64,000 nucleotides of DNA from Salvelinus alpinus (Eukaryota > Chordata > Actinopteri > Salmoniformes > Salmonidae). This document shows positions 41,201 to 56,100 of the stretch, one piece after another. The stretch lies in assembly GCF_045679555.1 (NCBI RefSeq), contig NW_027256014.1, positions 1 to 64,000 on the forward strand, written 5' to 3'. The position numbers and the translations under genes are program-made. The notes beneath the pieces were generated by a model, which worked only from the letters and a program-made list of their open reading frames with translations, was not told where the DNA came from and made no database searches. Numbering within the stretch: the first letter of the stretch is position 1; each line of letters begins with the position of its first letter.

Positions 41201-43438
41201 TACTAGACTGAGATAGTATTACTCAACTGAGAGAGTATTACTAAACTGAGAGAGTGTTACTACACTGAGAGAGTATTACTAAACTGAGAGAATATTACTA
41301 AACTGAGAGAGTATTACTACACTAAGAGAGCTGAGAGAATATTACTGAACTGTAAGAATATTACTAAACTGAGAGAGTATTACTAAACTGAGAGAGTGTT
41401 ACTAAACTGAGAGAGTGTTACTAGACTGAGAGAGTATTACTAAACTGAGAGGATATAACTAAACTGAGACAGTTTTACTAAACTGAGAGAGTGTTACTAG
41501 ACTGAGAGAGTATTACTAAACAGAGAGAATATTACTAAACTGTGAGAGTATTATTAAACTGAGAGAGTATTACTAACCCGAGAGATTATTACTAAACTGT
41601 GAGAGTATTACGAAACTGAGAGAGTATTACTAACCCGAGAGAGTATTACTAAACTGAGAGAGTATTACTAAACTGAGAGAGTATTACTAAACTGAGAGAG
41701 TATTACTAAACTGAGAGAGCTGAGAGAGTATTACAAGACTGAGAGTATTACTAAACAGAGAGAATGTTACTAAACTGTGAGAGTATTATTACACTGAGAG
41801 AGTATTACTAACCCGAGAGAGTATTACTAAACTGTGAGAGTATTACTAAACTGAGAGAGTATTACTAACCCGAGAGAGTATTACCAAACTGAGAGAGTAT
41901 TACTAAACTGAGAGAGTATTACTAAACTGAGAGAGTATTACAAAACTGAGAGAATATTACTAAACTGAGAGAGTATTACTAAACTGAGAGAGTATTACTA
42001 AACTGAGAGAGTGTTACTAAACTGAGAGAGTATTACTAAACTGAGAGAGCTGAGAGAGTATTACCACACTGAGAGAATATTACTAAACTGAGAGAATATT
42101 ACTAAACTGAGAGAATATTACTAAACTGAGAGAGCTGAGAGAATATTACTAAACTGAGAGAGTATTACTAAACTGAGAGAATATTACTAAACTGAGAGAG
42201 TATTACTAACCTGAGAGAGTATTACTAAACTGAGAGAATATTACTAAACTGAGAGAGTATTACTAAACTGAGAGAGCTGAGAGAATATTACTAAACTGAG
42301 CGAATATTACTAAACTGAGAGAGTATTACTAAACTGAGGGAGTATTACTAAACCGAGAGAGTATTACTAAACTGAGAGAATATTACTAAACTGAGAGAGT
42401 ATTACTAAACTGAGAGAGCTGAGAGAATATTACTAAACTGAGAGAGTATTACTAAACTGAGAGAGTATTACTAAACTGGGGGAGTGTTACTAAACCGAGA
42501 GAGTATTACTAACCTGAGAGAGTATTACTAAACTGAGAGAATATTACTAAACTGTGAGAGTATTACTAAACTGAGAGAGTATTACTAACCCGAGAGAGTA
42601 TTACTAAACTGAGAGAGTATTACTAAACTGAGAGAGTGTTACTAGACTGAGATAGTATTACTCAACTGAGAGAGTATTACTAAACTGAGAGAGTGTTACT
42701 AGACTGAGAGAAATGAGAGAATATTACTAAACTGAGAGATTATTACTAACCTGAGAGAGTATTACTAAACTGAGAGAATATTACTAAACTGTGAGAGTAT
42801 TACTAAACTGAGAGAGTATTACTAACCCGAGAGAGTATTACTAAACTGAGAGAGTATTACTAAACTGAGAGAGTGTTACTATACTGAGATAGTATTACTC
42901 AACTGAGAGAGTATTACTAAACTGAGAGAGTGTTACTACACTGAGAGAGTATTACTAAACTGAGAGAATATTACTAAACTGAGAGTGTATAACTAAACTG
43001 AGAGAGCTGAGAGAATATTACTAAACTGTAAGAATATTACTAAACTGAGAGAGTATTACTAAACTGAGAGAGTGTTACTAAACTGAGAGAGTGTTACTAG
43101 ACTGAGAGAGTATTACTAAATTGAGAGAGTGTTACTAAACTGAGAGAGTATTACTAAACTGAGAGAGCTGAGAGAGTATTACAAGACTGAGAGAGTATTA
43201 CTAAACTGAGAGAGTTTTACTAAACTGAGAAAGTACTACTAACCCGAGAGAGTATTACTAAACTGAGAGAGTATTACTAAACAGAGAGAATATTACTAAA
43301 CTGAGAGAGTGTTACTAAACTGAGAGAAAATTACTCAACGGAGAGATTATTACTCAACTGAGAGAGTATTACTAAACTGAGAGAGTATTACTAAACTGAG
43401 AGAGTGTTGCTAGACTGAGATAGTATTACTAAACTGAG

Positions 43439-46400
43439 AGGACATAACTAAACTGAGACAGTTTTACTAAACTGAGAGAGTGTTACTAGACTGAGAGAGT
43501 ATTACTAAACTGAGAGAATATTACTAACCTGAGAGAGTATTACTAAACAGAGAGAATATTACTAAACTGAGAGTGTATAACTAAACTGAGAGAGCTGAGA
43601 GAATATTACTAAACTGTAAGAATATTACTAAACTGAGAGAGTATTACTAAACTGAGAGAGTGTTACTAAACTGAGAGAGTGTTACTAGACTGAGAGAGTA
43701 TTACTAAATTGAGAGAGTGTTACTAAACTGAGAGAGTATTACTAAACTGAGAGGATATAACTAAACTGAGACAGTTTTACTAAACTGAGAGAGTGTTACT
43801 AGACTGAGAGAGTATTACTAAACAGAGAGAATATTACTAAACTGTGAGAGTATTATTAAACTGAGAGAGTATTACTAACCCGAGAGATTATTACTAAACT
43901 GTGAGAGTATTACGAAACTGAGAGAGTATTACTAACCCGAGAGAGTATTACTAAACTGAGAGAGTATTACTAAACTGAGAGAGTATTACTAAACTGAGAG
44001 AGTACTACTAAACTGAGAGAGTATTACTCAACTGAGAGAGTATTACAAAACTGATAAAATATTACTCAACGGAGAGAGTGTTACTAGACTGAGAGAGTAT
44101 TACTAAACTGAGAGAGTGTTACTAAACTGAGAGAGTATTACTAAACTGAGAGAGCTGAGAGAGTATTACCAAACTGAGAGAATATTACTAAACTGAGAGA
44201 ATATTACTAAACTGAGAGAGTATTACTAAACTGAGAGAATATTACTAAACTGAGAGAGTATTACTAAACTGAGAGAGTATTACTAAACTGAGAGAATATT
44301 ACTAAACTGAGAGAGTATTACTAAACTGAGAGAGCTGAGAGAATATTACTAAACTGAGCGAATATACTAAACTGAGGGAGTATTACTAAACCGAGAGAGT
44401 ATTACTAAACTGAGGGAGTATTACTAAACTGAGAGAGTATTACTAAACTGAGAGAATATTACTAAACTGAGAGAGTCTTACTAAACTGAGAGAATATTAC
44501 TAAACTGAGAGAGTATTACTAAACTGAGAGAGTATTACTAAACTGAGAGAGTATTACTAAACCGAGAGAGTATTACTAACCTGAGAGAGTATTACTAAAC
44601 TGAGAGAATATTACTAAACTGTGAGAGTATTACTACACTGAGAGAATATTACTAAACAAGAGAGTATTACTAAACTGAGAGAGTATTACTAAACTGAGAG
44701 AATATTACTAAACTGAGAGAGTATTACTAAACTGAGAGAGCTGAGAGAATATTACTAAACTGAGAGAATATTACTAAACTGAGAGAGTATTACTAAACTG
44801 ATAGAATATTACTCAACGGAGAGAGTGTTACTAGACTGAGAGAGTATTACATAACTGAGAGAGTGTTACTAAACTGAGAGAGTATTACTAAACTGAGAGA
44901 GCTGAGAGAGTATTACCAAACTGAGAGAATATTACTAAACTGAGAGAATATTACTAAACTGAGAGAATATTACTAAACTGAGAGAGCTGAGAGAATATTA
45001 CTAAACTGAGAGAGTATTACTAAACTGAGAGAATATTACTAAACTGAGAGAGTATTACTAAACTGAGAGAGTATTACTAAACTGAGAGAATATTACTAAA
45101 CTGAGAGAGTATTACTAAACTGAGAGAGCTGAGAGAATATTACTAAACTGAGCGAATATTACTAAACTGAGAGAGTATTACTAAACTGAGGGAGTATTAC
45201 TAAACCGAGAGAGTATTACTAAACTGAGAGAATATTACTAAACTGTGAGAGTATTACTAAACTGAGAGAGTATTACTAACCCGAGAGAATATTACTAAAC
45301 TGAGAGAATATTACTAAACTGAGAGAATATTACTAAACTGAGAGAGTATTACTCAACTGAGAGAGTATTACTAAACTGAGAGAGTGTTACTAGACTGAGA
45401 GAGTATTACTAAACTTAGAGTATATTACTAAACTGAGAGAGTATTACTAAACTGAGAGAGCTGAGAGAATATTACTAAACTGAGCGAATATTACTAAACT
45501 GAGAGAGTATTACTAAACTGAGGGAGTATTACTAAACCGAGAGAGTATTACTAAACTGAGAGAATATTACTAAACTGAGAGAGTTTTACTAAACTGAGAG
45601 AGCTGAGAGAATATTACTAAACTGTAAGAATATTACTAAACTGAGAGAGTATTACTAAACTGAGAGAGTGTTACTAAACTGAGAGAGTATTACTAGACTG
45701 AGAGAGTATTACTAAATTGAGAGAGTGTTACTAAACTGAGAGAGTATTACTAAACTGAGAGAATATTACTAAACTGAGACAGTTTTACTAAACTGAGAGA
45801 GTGTTACTAGACTGAGAGAGTATTACTAAACAGAGAGAATATTACTAAACTGTGAGAGTATTATTAAACTGAGAGAGTATTACTAACCCGAGAGAGTATT
45901 ACTAAACTGTGAGAGTATTACGAAACTGAGAGAGTATTACTAACCCGAGAGAGTATTACTAAACTGAGAGAGTATTACTAAACTGAGAGAGTATTACTAA
46001 ACTGAGAGAGTACTACTAAACTGAGAGAGTATTACTCAACTGAGAGAGTATTACAAAACTGATAGAATATTACTCAACGGAGAGAGTGTTACTAGACTGA
46101 GAGAGTATTACTAAACTGAGAGAGTGTTACTAAACTGAGAGAGTATTACTAAACTGAGAGAGCTGAGAGAGTATTACCAAACTGAGAGAATATTACTAAA
46201 CTGAGAGAATATTACTAAACTGAGAGAATATTACTAAACTGAGAGAGTATTACTAAACTGAGAGAATATTACTAAACTGAGAGAGTATTACTAAACTGAG
46301 AGAGTATTACTAAACTGAGAGAATATTACTAAACTGAGAGAGTATTACTAAACTGAGAGAGCTGAGAGAATATTACTAAACTGAGCGAATATTACTAAAC

Positions 46401-47160
46401 TGAGAGAGTATTACTAAACTGAGGGAGTATTACTAAACCGAGAGAGTATTACTAAACTGAGAGAATATTACTAAACTGAGAGAGTATTACTAAACTGAGA
46501 GAGCTGAGAGAGTATTACTAAACTGAGAGAATATTACTAAACTGAGAGAGTATTACTAAACTGAGGGAGTATTACTAAACCGAGAGAGTATTACTAACCT
46601 GAGAGAGTATTACTAAACTGAGAGAATATTACTAAACTGTGAGAGTATTACTACACTGAGAGAATATTACTAAACTGAGAGAGTATTACTAAACTGAGAG
46701 AGTATTACTAAACTGAGAGAATATTACTAAACTGAGAGAGTATTACTAAACTGAGAGAGCTGAGAGAATATTACTAAACTGAGAGAATATTACTAAACTG
46801 AGAGAGTATTACTAAACTGATAGAATATTACTCAACGGAGAGAGTGTTACTAGACTGAGAGAGTATTACATAACTGAGAGAGTGTTACTAAACTGAGAGA
46901 GTATTACTAAACTGAGAGAGCTGAGAGAGTATTACCAAACTGAGAGAATATTACTAAACTGAGAGAATATTACTAAACTGAGAGAATATTACTAAACTGA
47001 GAGAGCTGAGAGAATATTACTAAACTGAGAGAGTATTACTAAACTGAGAGAATATTACTAAACTGAGAGAGTATTACTAAACTGAGAGAGTATTACTAAA
47101 CTGAGAGAATATTACTAAACTGAGAGAGTATTACTAAACTGAGAGAGCTGAGAGAATATT
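43439..47160 (+). repeat. About 2.0-kb higher-order repeats in the tail of super-repeat copy 2
   Basis: The variant ACATAACTGAG at 44847 and 46866 gives a spacing of 2,019 bp. Accompanying markers are AAACTTAGAGTATATTAC, CTGAGCGAATATTAC and AACCCGAGAGAATATTAC. One unit near 44365 is short (GCGAATATACTAAACTG). The same arrangement lies about 14.25 kb upstream at 29200-32750, where spacing is 2,011 bp. Confidence 0.7.
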
Positions 47161-50100
47161 ACTAAACTGAGCGAATATTACTAAACTGAGAGAGTATTAC
47201 TAAACTGAGGGAGTATTACTAAACCGAGAGAGTATTACTAAACTGAGAGAATATTACTAAACTGTGAGAGTATTACTAAACTGAGAGAGTATTACTAACC
47301 CGAGAGAATATTACTAAACTGAGAGAATATTACTAAACTGAGAGAATATTACTAAACTGAGAGAGTATTACTCAACTGAGAGAGTATTACTAAACTGAGA
47401 GAGTGTTACTAGACTGAGAGAGTATTACTAAACTTAGAGTATATTACTAAACTGAGAGAGTATTACTAAACTGAGAGAGCTGAGAGAATATTACTAAACT
47501 GAGCGAATATTACTAAACTGAGAGAGTATTACTAAACTGAGGGAGTATTACTAAACCGAGAGAGTATTACTAAACTGAGAGAATATTACTAAACTGAGAG
47601 AGTTTTACTAAACTGAGAGAGCTGAGAGAATATTACTAAACTGAGAGAATATTACAAAACTGAGAGAGTATTACTAAACTGGGGGAGTATTACTAAACCG
47701 AGAGAGTATTACTAACCTGAGAGAGTATTACTAAACTGAGAGAATATTACTAAACTGTGAGAGTATTACTAAACTGAGAGAGTATTACTAACCCGAGAGA
47801 GTATTACTAAACTGAGAGAGTATTACTAAACTGAGAGAGTGTTACTAGACTGAGATAGTATTACTCAACTGAGAGAGTATTACTAAACTGAGAGAGTGTT
47901 ACTAAACTGAGAGAGTATTACCAAACTGAGAGAATATTACTAAACTGAGAGAATATTACTAAACTGAGAGAATATTACTAAACTGAGAGAGTATTACTAA
48001 ACTGAGAGAGTATTACTAAACCGAGAGAGTATTACTAAACTGAGAGAATATTACTAAACTGTGAGAGTATTACTAAACTGAGTGAGTATTACTAACCCGA
48101 GAGAGTATTACTAAACTGAGAGAGTATTACTAAACTGAGAGAGTGTTACTAGACTGAGATAGTATTACTCAACTGAGAGAGTATTACTAAACTGAGAGAG
48201 TGTTACTAGACTGAGAGAGTATTACTAAACTTAGAGTATATTACTAAACTGAGAGAGTATTATTAAACTGAGGGAGTATTACTAAACAAAGAGAGTATTA
48301 CTAAACTGAGAGAATATTACTAAACTGAGAGAGTATTACTAAACTGAGAGAAATGAGAGAATATTACTAAACTGGGAGATTATTACTAAACTGAGAGAGT
48401 ATTACTAAACTGAGGGAGTATTACTAAACCGAGAGAGTATTACTAACCTGAGAGAGTATTACTAAACTGAGAGAATATTACTAAACTGTGAGAGTATTAC
48501 TAAACTGAGAGAGTAATACTAACCCGAGAGAGTATTACTAAACTGAGAGAGTATTACTAAACTGAGAGAGTGTTACTAGACTGAGATAGTATTACTCAAC
48601 TGAGAGAGTATTACTAAACTGAGAGAGTGTTACTACACTGAGAGAGTATTACTAAACTGAGAGCATATTACTAAACTGAGAGTGTATAACTAAACTGAGA
48701 GAGCTGAGAGAATATTACTAAACTGTAAGAATATTACTAAACTGAGAGAGTATTACTAAACTGAGAGAGTGTTACTAAACTGAGAGAGTGTTACTAGACT
48801 GAGAGAGTATTACTAAATTGAGAGAGTGTTACTAAACTGAGAGAGTATTACTAAACTGAGAGGATATAACTAAACTGAGAGAGTTTTACTAAACTGAGAG
48901 AGTGTTACTAGACTGAGAGAGTATTACTAAACAGAGAGAATATTACTAAACTGTGAGAGTAAACTGAGAGAGTATTACTAACCCGAGAGATTATTACTAA
49001 ACTGTGAGAGTACTACGAAACTGAGAGAGTATTACTAACCCGAGAGAGTATTACTAAACTGAGAGAGTATTACTAAACTGAGAGAGTATTACTAAACTGA
49101 GAGAGTACTACTAAACTGAGAGAGTATTACTCAACTGAGAGAGTATTACAAAACTGATAGAATATTACTCAACGGAGAGAGTGTTACTAGACTGAGAGAG
49201 TATTACTAAACTGAGAGAGCTGAGAGAGTATTACCAAACTGAGAGAATATTACTAAACTGAGAGAATATTACTAAACTGAGAGAATATTACTAAACTGAG
49301 AGAGTATTACTAAACTGAGAGAGTATTACTAAACTGAGAGAGTATTACTAAACTGAGAGAATATTACTAAACTGAGAGAGTATTACTAAACTGAGAGAGC
49401 TGAGAGAATATTACTAAACTGAGCGAATATTACTAAACTGAGAGAGTATTACTAAACTGAGGGAGTATTACTAAACCGAGAGAGTATTACTAAACTGAGA
49501 GAATATTACTAAACTGAGAGAGTTTTACTAAACTGAGAGAGCTGAGAGAATATTACTAAACTGAGAGAATATTACTAAACTGAGAGAGTATTACTAAACT
49601 GGGGGAGTATTACTAAACCGAGAGAGTATTACTAACCTGAGAGAGTATTACTAAACTGAGAGAATTTTACTAAACTGTGAGAGTATTACTACACTGAGAG
49701 AGTATTATTAAACTGGGGGAGTATTACTAAACAAAGAGAGTATTACTAAACTGAGAGAATATTACTAAACAAAGAGAGTATTACTAAACTGAGAGAAATG
49801 AGAGAATATTACTAAACTGAGAGATTATTACTAAACTGAGAGAGTATTACTAAACTGAGGGAGTATTACTAAACCGAGAGAGTATTACTAACCTGAGAGA
49901 GTATTACTAAACTGAGAGAATATTACTAAACTGTGAGAGTATTACTAAACTGAGAGAGTAATACTAACCCGAGAGAGTATTACTAAACTGAGAGAGTATT
50001 ACTAAACTGAGAGAGTGTTACTAGACTGAGATAGTATTACTCAACTGAGAGAGTATTACTAAACTGAGAGAGTGTTACTACACTGAGAGAGTATTACTAA

Positions 50101-53100
50101 ACTGAGAGAATATTACTAAACTGAGAGTGTATAACTAAACTGAGAGAGCTGAGAGAATATTACTGAACTGTAAGAATATTACTAAACTGAGAGAGTATTA
50201 CTAAACTGAGAGAGTGTTACTAAACTGAGAGAGTGTTACTAGACTGAGAGAGTATTACTAAACTGAGAGGATATAACTAAACTGAGACAGTTTTACTAAA
50301 CTGAGAGAGTGTTACTAGACTGAGAGAGTATTACTAAACAGAGAGAATATTACTAAACTGTGAGAGTATTATTAAACTGAGAGAGTATTACTAACCCGAG
50401 AGATTATTACTAAACTGTGAGAGTATTACGAAACTGAGAGAGTATTACTAACCCGAGAGAGTATTACTAAACTGAGAGAGTATTACTAAACTGAGAGAGT
50501 ATTACTAAACTGAGAGGATATAACTAAACTGAGACAGTTTTACTAAACTGAGAGAGCTGAGAGAATATTACTAAACTGAGAGAATATTACTAAACTGAGA
50601 GAGTATTACTAAACTGGGGGAGTATTACTAAACCGAGAGAGTATTACTAACCTGAGAGAGTATTACAAAACTGAGAGAATTTTACTAAACTGTGAGAGTA
50701 TTACTACACTGAGAGAATATTACTAAACTGAGAGAGTATTACTAACCTGAGAGAGTATTACAAAACTGAGAGAATTTTACTAAACTGTGAGAGTATTACT
50801 ACACTGAGAGAATATTACTAAACCGAGAGAGTATTACTAACCTGAGAGAGTATTACAAAACTGAGAGAATTTTACTAAACTGTGAGAGTATTACTACACT
50901 GAGAGAATATTACTAAACTGAGAGAGTATTACTAAACTGAGAGAGTATTACTAAACTGAGAGAATATTACTAAACTGAGAGAGTATTACTAAACTGAGAG
51001 AGCTGAGAGAATATTACTAAACTGAGAGAATATTACTAAACTGAGAGAGTATTACTAAACTGGGGGAGTATTACTAAACCGAGAGAGTATTACTAACCTG
51101 AGAGAGTATTACTAAACTGAGAGAATATTACTAAACTGTGAGAGTATTACTAAACTGAGAGAGTATTACTAACCCGAGAGAGTATTACTAAACTGAGGGA
51201 GTATTACTAAACTGAGAGAGTGTTACTAGACTGAGATAGTATTAGTCAACTGAGAGAGTATTACTAAACTGAGAGAGTGTTACTAGACAGAGAGAGTATT
51301 ACTAAACTTAGAGAATATTACTAAACTGAGAGAGTATTATTAAACTGAGGGAGTATTACTAAACAAAGAGAGTATTACTAAACTGATAGAATATTACTAA
51401 ACAAAGAGAGTATTACTAAACTGAGAGAAATGAGAGAATATTACTAAACTGAGAGATTATTACTAAACTGAGAGAGTATTACTAAACTGAGGGAGTATTA
51501 CTAAACCGAGAGAGTATTACTAACCTGAGAGAGTATTACTAAACTGAGAGAATATTACTAAACTGTGAGAGTATTACTAAACTGAGAGAGTAATACTAAC
51601 CCGAGAGAGTATTACTAAACTGAGAGAGTATTACTAAACTGAGAGAGTGTTACTAGACTGAGATAGTATTACTCAACTGAGAGAGTATTACTAAACTGAG
51701 AGTGTATAACTAAACTGAGAGAGCTGAGAGAATATTACTAAACTGAGAGAATATTACTAAACTGAGAGAGTATTACTAAACTGAGAGAGTGTTACTAAAC
51801 TGAGAGAGTGTTACTAGACTGAGAGAGTATTACTAAATTGAGAGAGTGTTACTAAACTGAGAGAGTATTACTAAACTGAGAGGATATAACTAAACTGAGA
51901 CAGTTTTACTAAACTGAGAGAGTGTTACTAGACTGAGAGAGTATTACTAAACAGAGAGAATATTACTAAACTGTGAGAGTATTATTAAACTGAGAGAGTA
52001 TTACTAACCCGAGAGATTATTACTAAACTGTGAGAGTATTACGAAACTGAGAGAGTATTACTAACCCGAGAGAGTATTACTAAACTGAGAGAGTATTACT
52101 AAACTGAGAGAGTATTACTAAACTGAGAGAGTACTACTAAACTGAGAGAGTATTACTCAACTGAGAGAGTATTACAAAACTGATAGAATATTACTCAACG
52201 GAGAGAGTGTTACTAGACTGAGAGAGTATTACTAAACTGAGAGAGTGTTACTAAACTGAGAGAGTATTACTAAACTGAGAGAGCTGAGAGAGTATTACCA
52301 AACTGAGAGAATATTACTAAACTGAGAGAATATTACTAAACTGAGAGAATATTACTAAACTGAGAGAGTATTACTAAACTGAGAGAATATTACTAAACTG
52401 AGAGAGTATTACTACACTGAGAGAATATTACTAAACTGAGAGAGTATTACTAAACTGAGAGAGTATTACTAAACTGAGAGAATATTACTAAACTGAGAGA
52501 TTATTACTAAACTGAGAGAGTATTACTAAACTGAGAGAATATTACTAAACTGAGAGAGTATTACTAAACTGGGGGAGTATTACTAAACCGAGAGAGTATT
52601 ACTAACCTGAGAGAGTATTACTAAACTGAGAGAATATTACTAAACTGTGAGAGTATTACTAAACTGAGAGAGTATTACTAACCCGAGAGAGTATTACTAA
52701 ACTGAGGGAGTATTACTAAACTGAGAGAGTGTTACTAGACCTAGATAGTATTAGTCAACTGAGAGAGTATTACTAAACTGAGAGAGTGTTACTAGACTGA
52801 GAGAGTATTACTAAACTTAGAGAATATTACTAAACTGAGAGAGTATTATTAAACTGAGGGAGTATTACTAAACAAAGAGAGTATTACTAAACTGATAGAA
52901 TATTACTAAACAAAGAGAGTATTACTAAACTGAGAGAAATGAGAGAATATTACTAAACTGAGAGATTATTACTAAACTGAGAGAGTATTACTAAACTGAG
53001 GGAGTATTACTAAACCGAGAGAGTATTACTAACCTGAGAGAGTATTACTAAACTGAGAGAATATTACTAAACTGTGAGAGTATTACTAAACTGAGAGAGT

Positions 53101-56100
53101 AATACTAACCCGAGAGAGTATTACTAAACTGAGAGAGTATTACTAAACTGAGAGAGTGTTACTAGACTGAGATAGTATTACTCAACTGAGAGAGTATTAC
53201 TAAACTGAGAGTGTATAACTAAACTGAGAGAGCTGAGAGAATATTACTAAACTGTAAGAATATTACTAAACTGAGAGAGTATTACTAAACTGAGAGAGTG
53301 TTACTAAACTGAGAGAGTGTTACTAGACTGAGAGAGTATTACTAAATTGAGAGAGTGTTACTAAACTGAGAGAGTATTACTAAACTGAGAGGATATAACT
53401 AAACTGAGACAGTTTTACTAAACTGAGAGAGTGTTACTAGACTGAGAGAGTATTACTAAACAGAGAGAATATTACTAAACTGTGAGAGTATTATTAAACT
53501 GAGAGAGTATTACTAACCCGAGAGATTATTACTAAAATGTGAGAGTATTACGAAACTGAGAGAGTATTACTAACCCGAGAGAGTATTACTAAACTGAGAG
53601 AGTATTACTAAACTGAGAGAGTATTACTAAACTGAGAGAGTACTACTAAACTGAGAGAGTATTACTCAACTGAGAGAGTATTACAAAACTGATAGAATAT
53701 TACTCAACGGAGAGAGTGTTACTAGACTGAGAGAGTATTACTAAACTGAGAGAGTGTTACTAAACTGAGAGAGTATTACTAAACTGAGAGAGCTGAGAGA
53801 GTATTACCAAACTGAGAGAATATTACTAAACTGAGAGAATATTACTAAACTGAGAGAATATTACTAAACTGAGAGACTATTACTAAACTGAGAGAATATT
53901 ACTAAACTGAGAGAGTATTACTAAACTGAGAGAGTATTACTAAACTGAGAGAATATTACTAAACTGAGAGAGTATTACTAAACTGAGAGAGCTGAGAGAA
54001 TATTACTAAACTGAGCGAATAATACTAAACTGAGAGAGTATTACTAAACTGAGGGAGTATTACTAAACCGAGAGAGTATTACTAAACTGAGAGAATATTA
54101 CTAAACTGAGAGAGTTTTACTAAACTGAGAGAGCTGAGAGAATATTACTAAACTGAGAGAATATTACTAAACTGAGAGAGTATTACTAAACTGGGGGAGT
54201 ATTACTAAACCGAGAGAGTATTACTAACCTGAGAGAGTATTACTAAACTGAGAGAATATTACTAAACTGTGAGAGTATTACTAAACTGAGAGAGTATTAC
54301 TAACCCGAGAGAGTATTACTAAACTGAGAGAGTATTACTAAACTGAGAGAGTGTTACTAGACTGAGATAGTATTACTCAACTGAGAGAGTATTACTAAAC
54401 TGAGAGAGTGTTACTAAACTGAGAGAGCTGAGAGAGTATTACCAAACTGAGAGAATATTACTAAACTGAGAGAATATTACTAAACTGAGAGAATATTACT
54501 AAACTGAGAGAGCTGAGAGAATATTACTAAACTGAGAGAGTATTACTAAACTGAGAGAATATTACTAAACTGAGAGAGTATTACTAAACTGAGAGAGTAT
54601 TACTAAACTGAGAGAATATTACTAAACTGAGAGAGTATTACTAAACTGAGAGAGCTGAGAGAATATTACTAAACTGAGCGAATATTACTAAACTGAGAGA
54701 GTATTACTAAACTGAGAGTGTATTACTAAACTGAGAGAGTATTACTAACCCGAGAGAGTATTACTAAACTGAGAGAGTATTACTAAACTGAGAGAGTGTT
54801 ACTAGACTGAGATAGTATTACTCAACTGAGAGAGTATTACTAAAATGAGAGAGTGTTACTAGACTGAGAGAGTATTACTAAACTTAGAGTATATTACTAA
54901 ACTGAGAGAGTATTATTAAACTGAGGGAGTATTACTAAACAAAGAGAGTATTACTAAACTGAGAGAATATTACTAAACTGAGAGAGTATTACTAAACTGA
55001 GAGAAATGAGAGAATATTACTAAACTGAGAGATTATCACTAAACTGAGAGAGTATTACTAAACTGAGGGAGTATTACTAAACCGAGAGAGTATTACTAAC
55101 CTGAGAGAGTATTACTAAACTGAGAGAATATTACTAAACTGTGAGAGTATTACTAAACTGAGAGAGTAATACTAACCCGAGAGAGTATTACTAAACTGAG
55201 AGAGTATTACTAAACTGAGAGAGTGTTACTAGACTGAGATAGTATTACTCAACTGAGAGAGTATTACTAAACTGAGAGAGTGTTACTACACTGAGAGAGT
55301 ATTACTAAACTGAGAGAATATTACTAAACTGAGAGTGTATAACTAAACTGAGAGAGCTGAGAGAATATTACTAAACTGTAAGAATATTACTAAACTGAGA
55401 GAGTATTACTAAACTGAGAGAGTGTTACTAAACTGAGAGAGTGTTACTAGACTGAGAGAGTATTACTAAATTGAGAGAGTGTTACTAAACTGAGAGAGTA
55501 TTACTAAACTGAGAGGATATAACTAAACTGAGACAGTTTTACTAAACTGAGAGAGTGTTACTAGACTGAGAGAGTATTACTAAACAGAGAGAATATTACT
55601 AAACTGTGAGAGTATTATTAAACTGAGAGAGTATTACTAACCCGAGAGATTATTACTAAACTGTGAGAGTATTACGAAACTGAGAGAGTATTACTAACCC
55701 GAGAGAGTATTACTAAACTGAGAGAGTATTACTAAACTGAGAGAGTATTACTAAACTGAGAGAGTACTACTAAACTGAGAGAGTATTACTCAACTGAGAG
55801 AGTATTACAAAACTGATAGAATATTACTCAACGGAGAGAGTGTTACTAGACTGAGAGAGTATTACTAAACTGAGAGAGTGTTACTAAACTGAGAGAGTAT
55901 TACTAAACTGAGAGAGCTGAGAGAGTATTACCAAACTGAGAGAATATTACTAAACTGAGAGAATATTACTAAACTGAGAGAATATTACTAAACTGAGAGA
56001 GTATTACTAAACTGAGAGAATATTACTAAACTGAGAGAGTATTACTACACTGAGAGAATATTACTAAACTGAGAGAGTATTACTAAACTGAGAGAGTATT

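Larger units (their letters stand above)
32909..47160 (+). repeat. Super-repeat copy 2 (about 14.3 kb)
   Basis: This is the second tandem copy of 18089-32908. It keeps one SINE (38341), the 1,868-bp pair (33025-36650) and the about 2.0-kb repeats (ACATAACTGAG variant at 44847 and 46866, against 30594 and 32605 in copy 1). It differs by losses (5 bp near 36330, 284 bp near 36735), by local expansions of 872 and 237 bp at 39430-41200, and by clustered substitutions. Correspondence fades at about 47000-47160. No gene is present. Confidence 0.78.
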
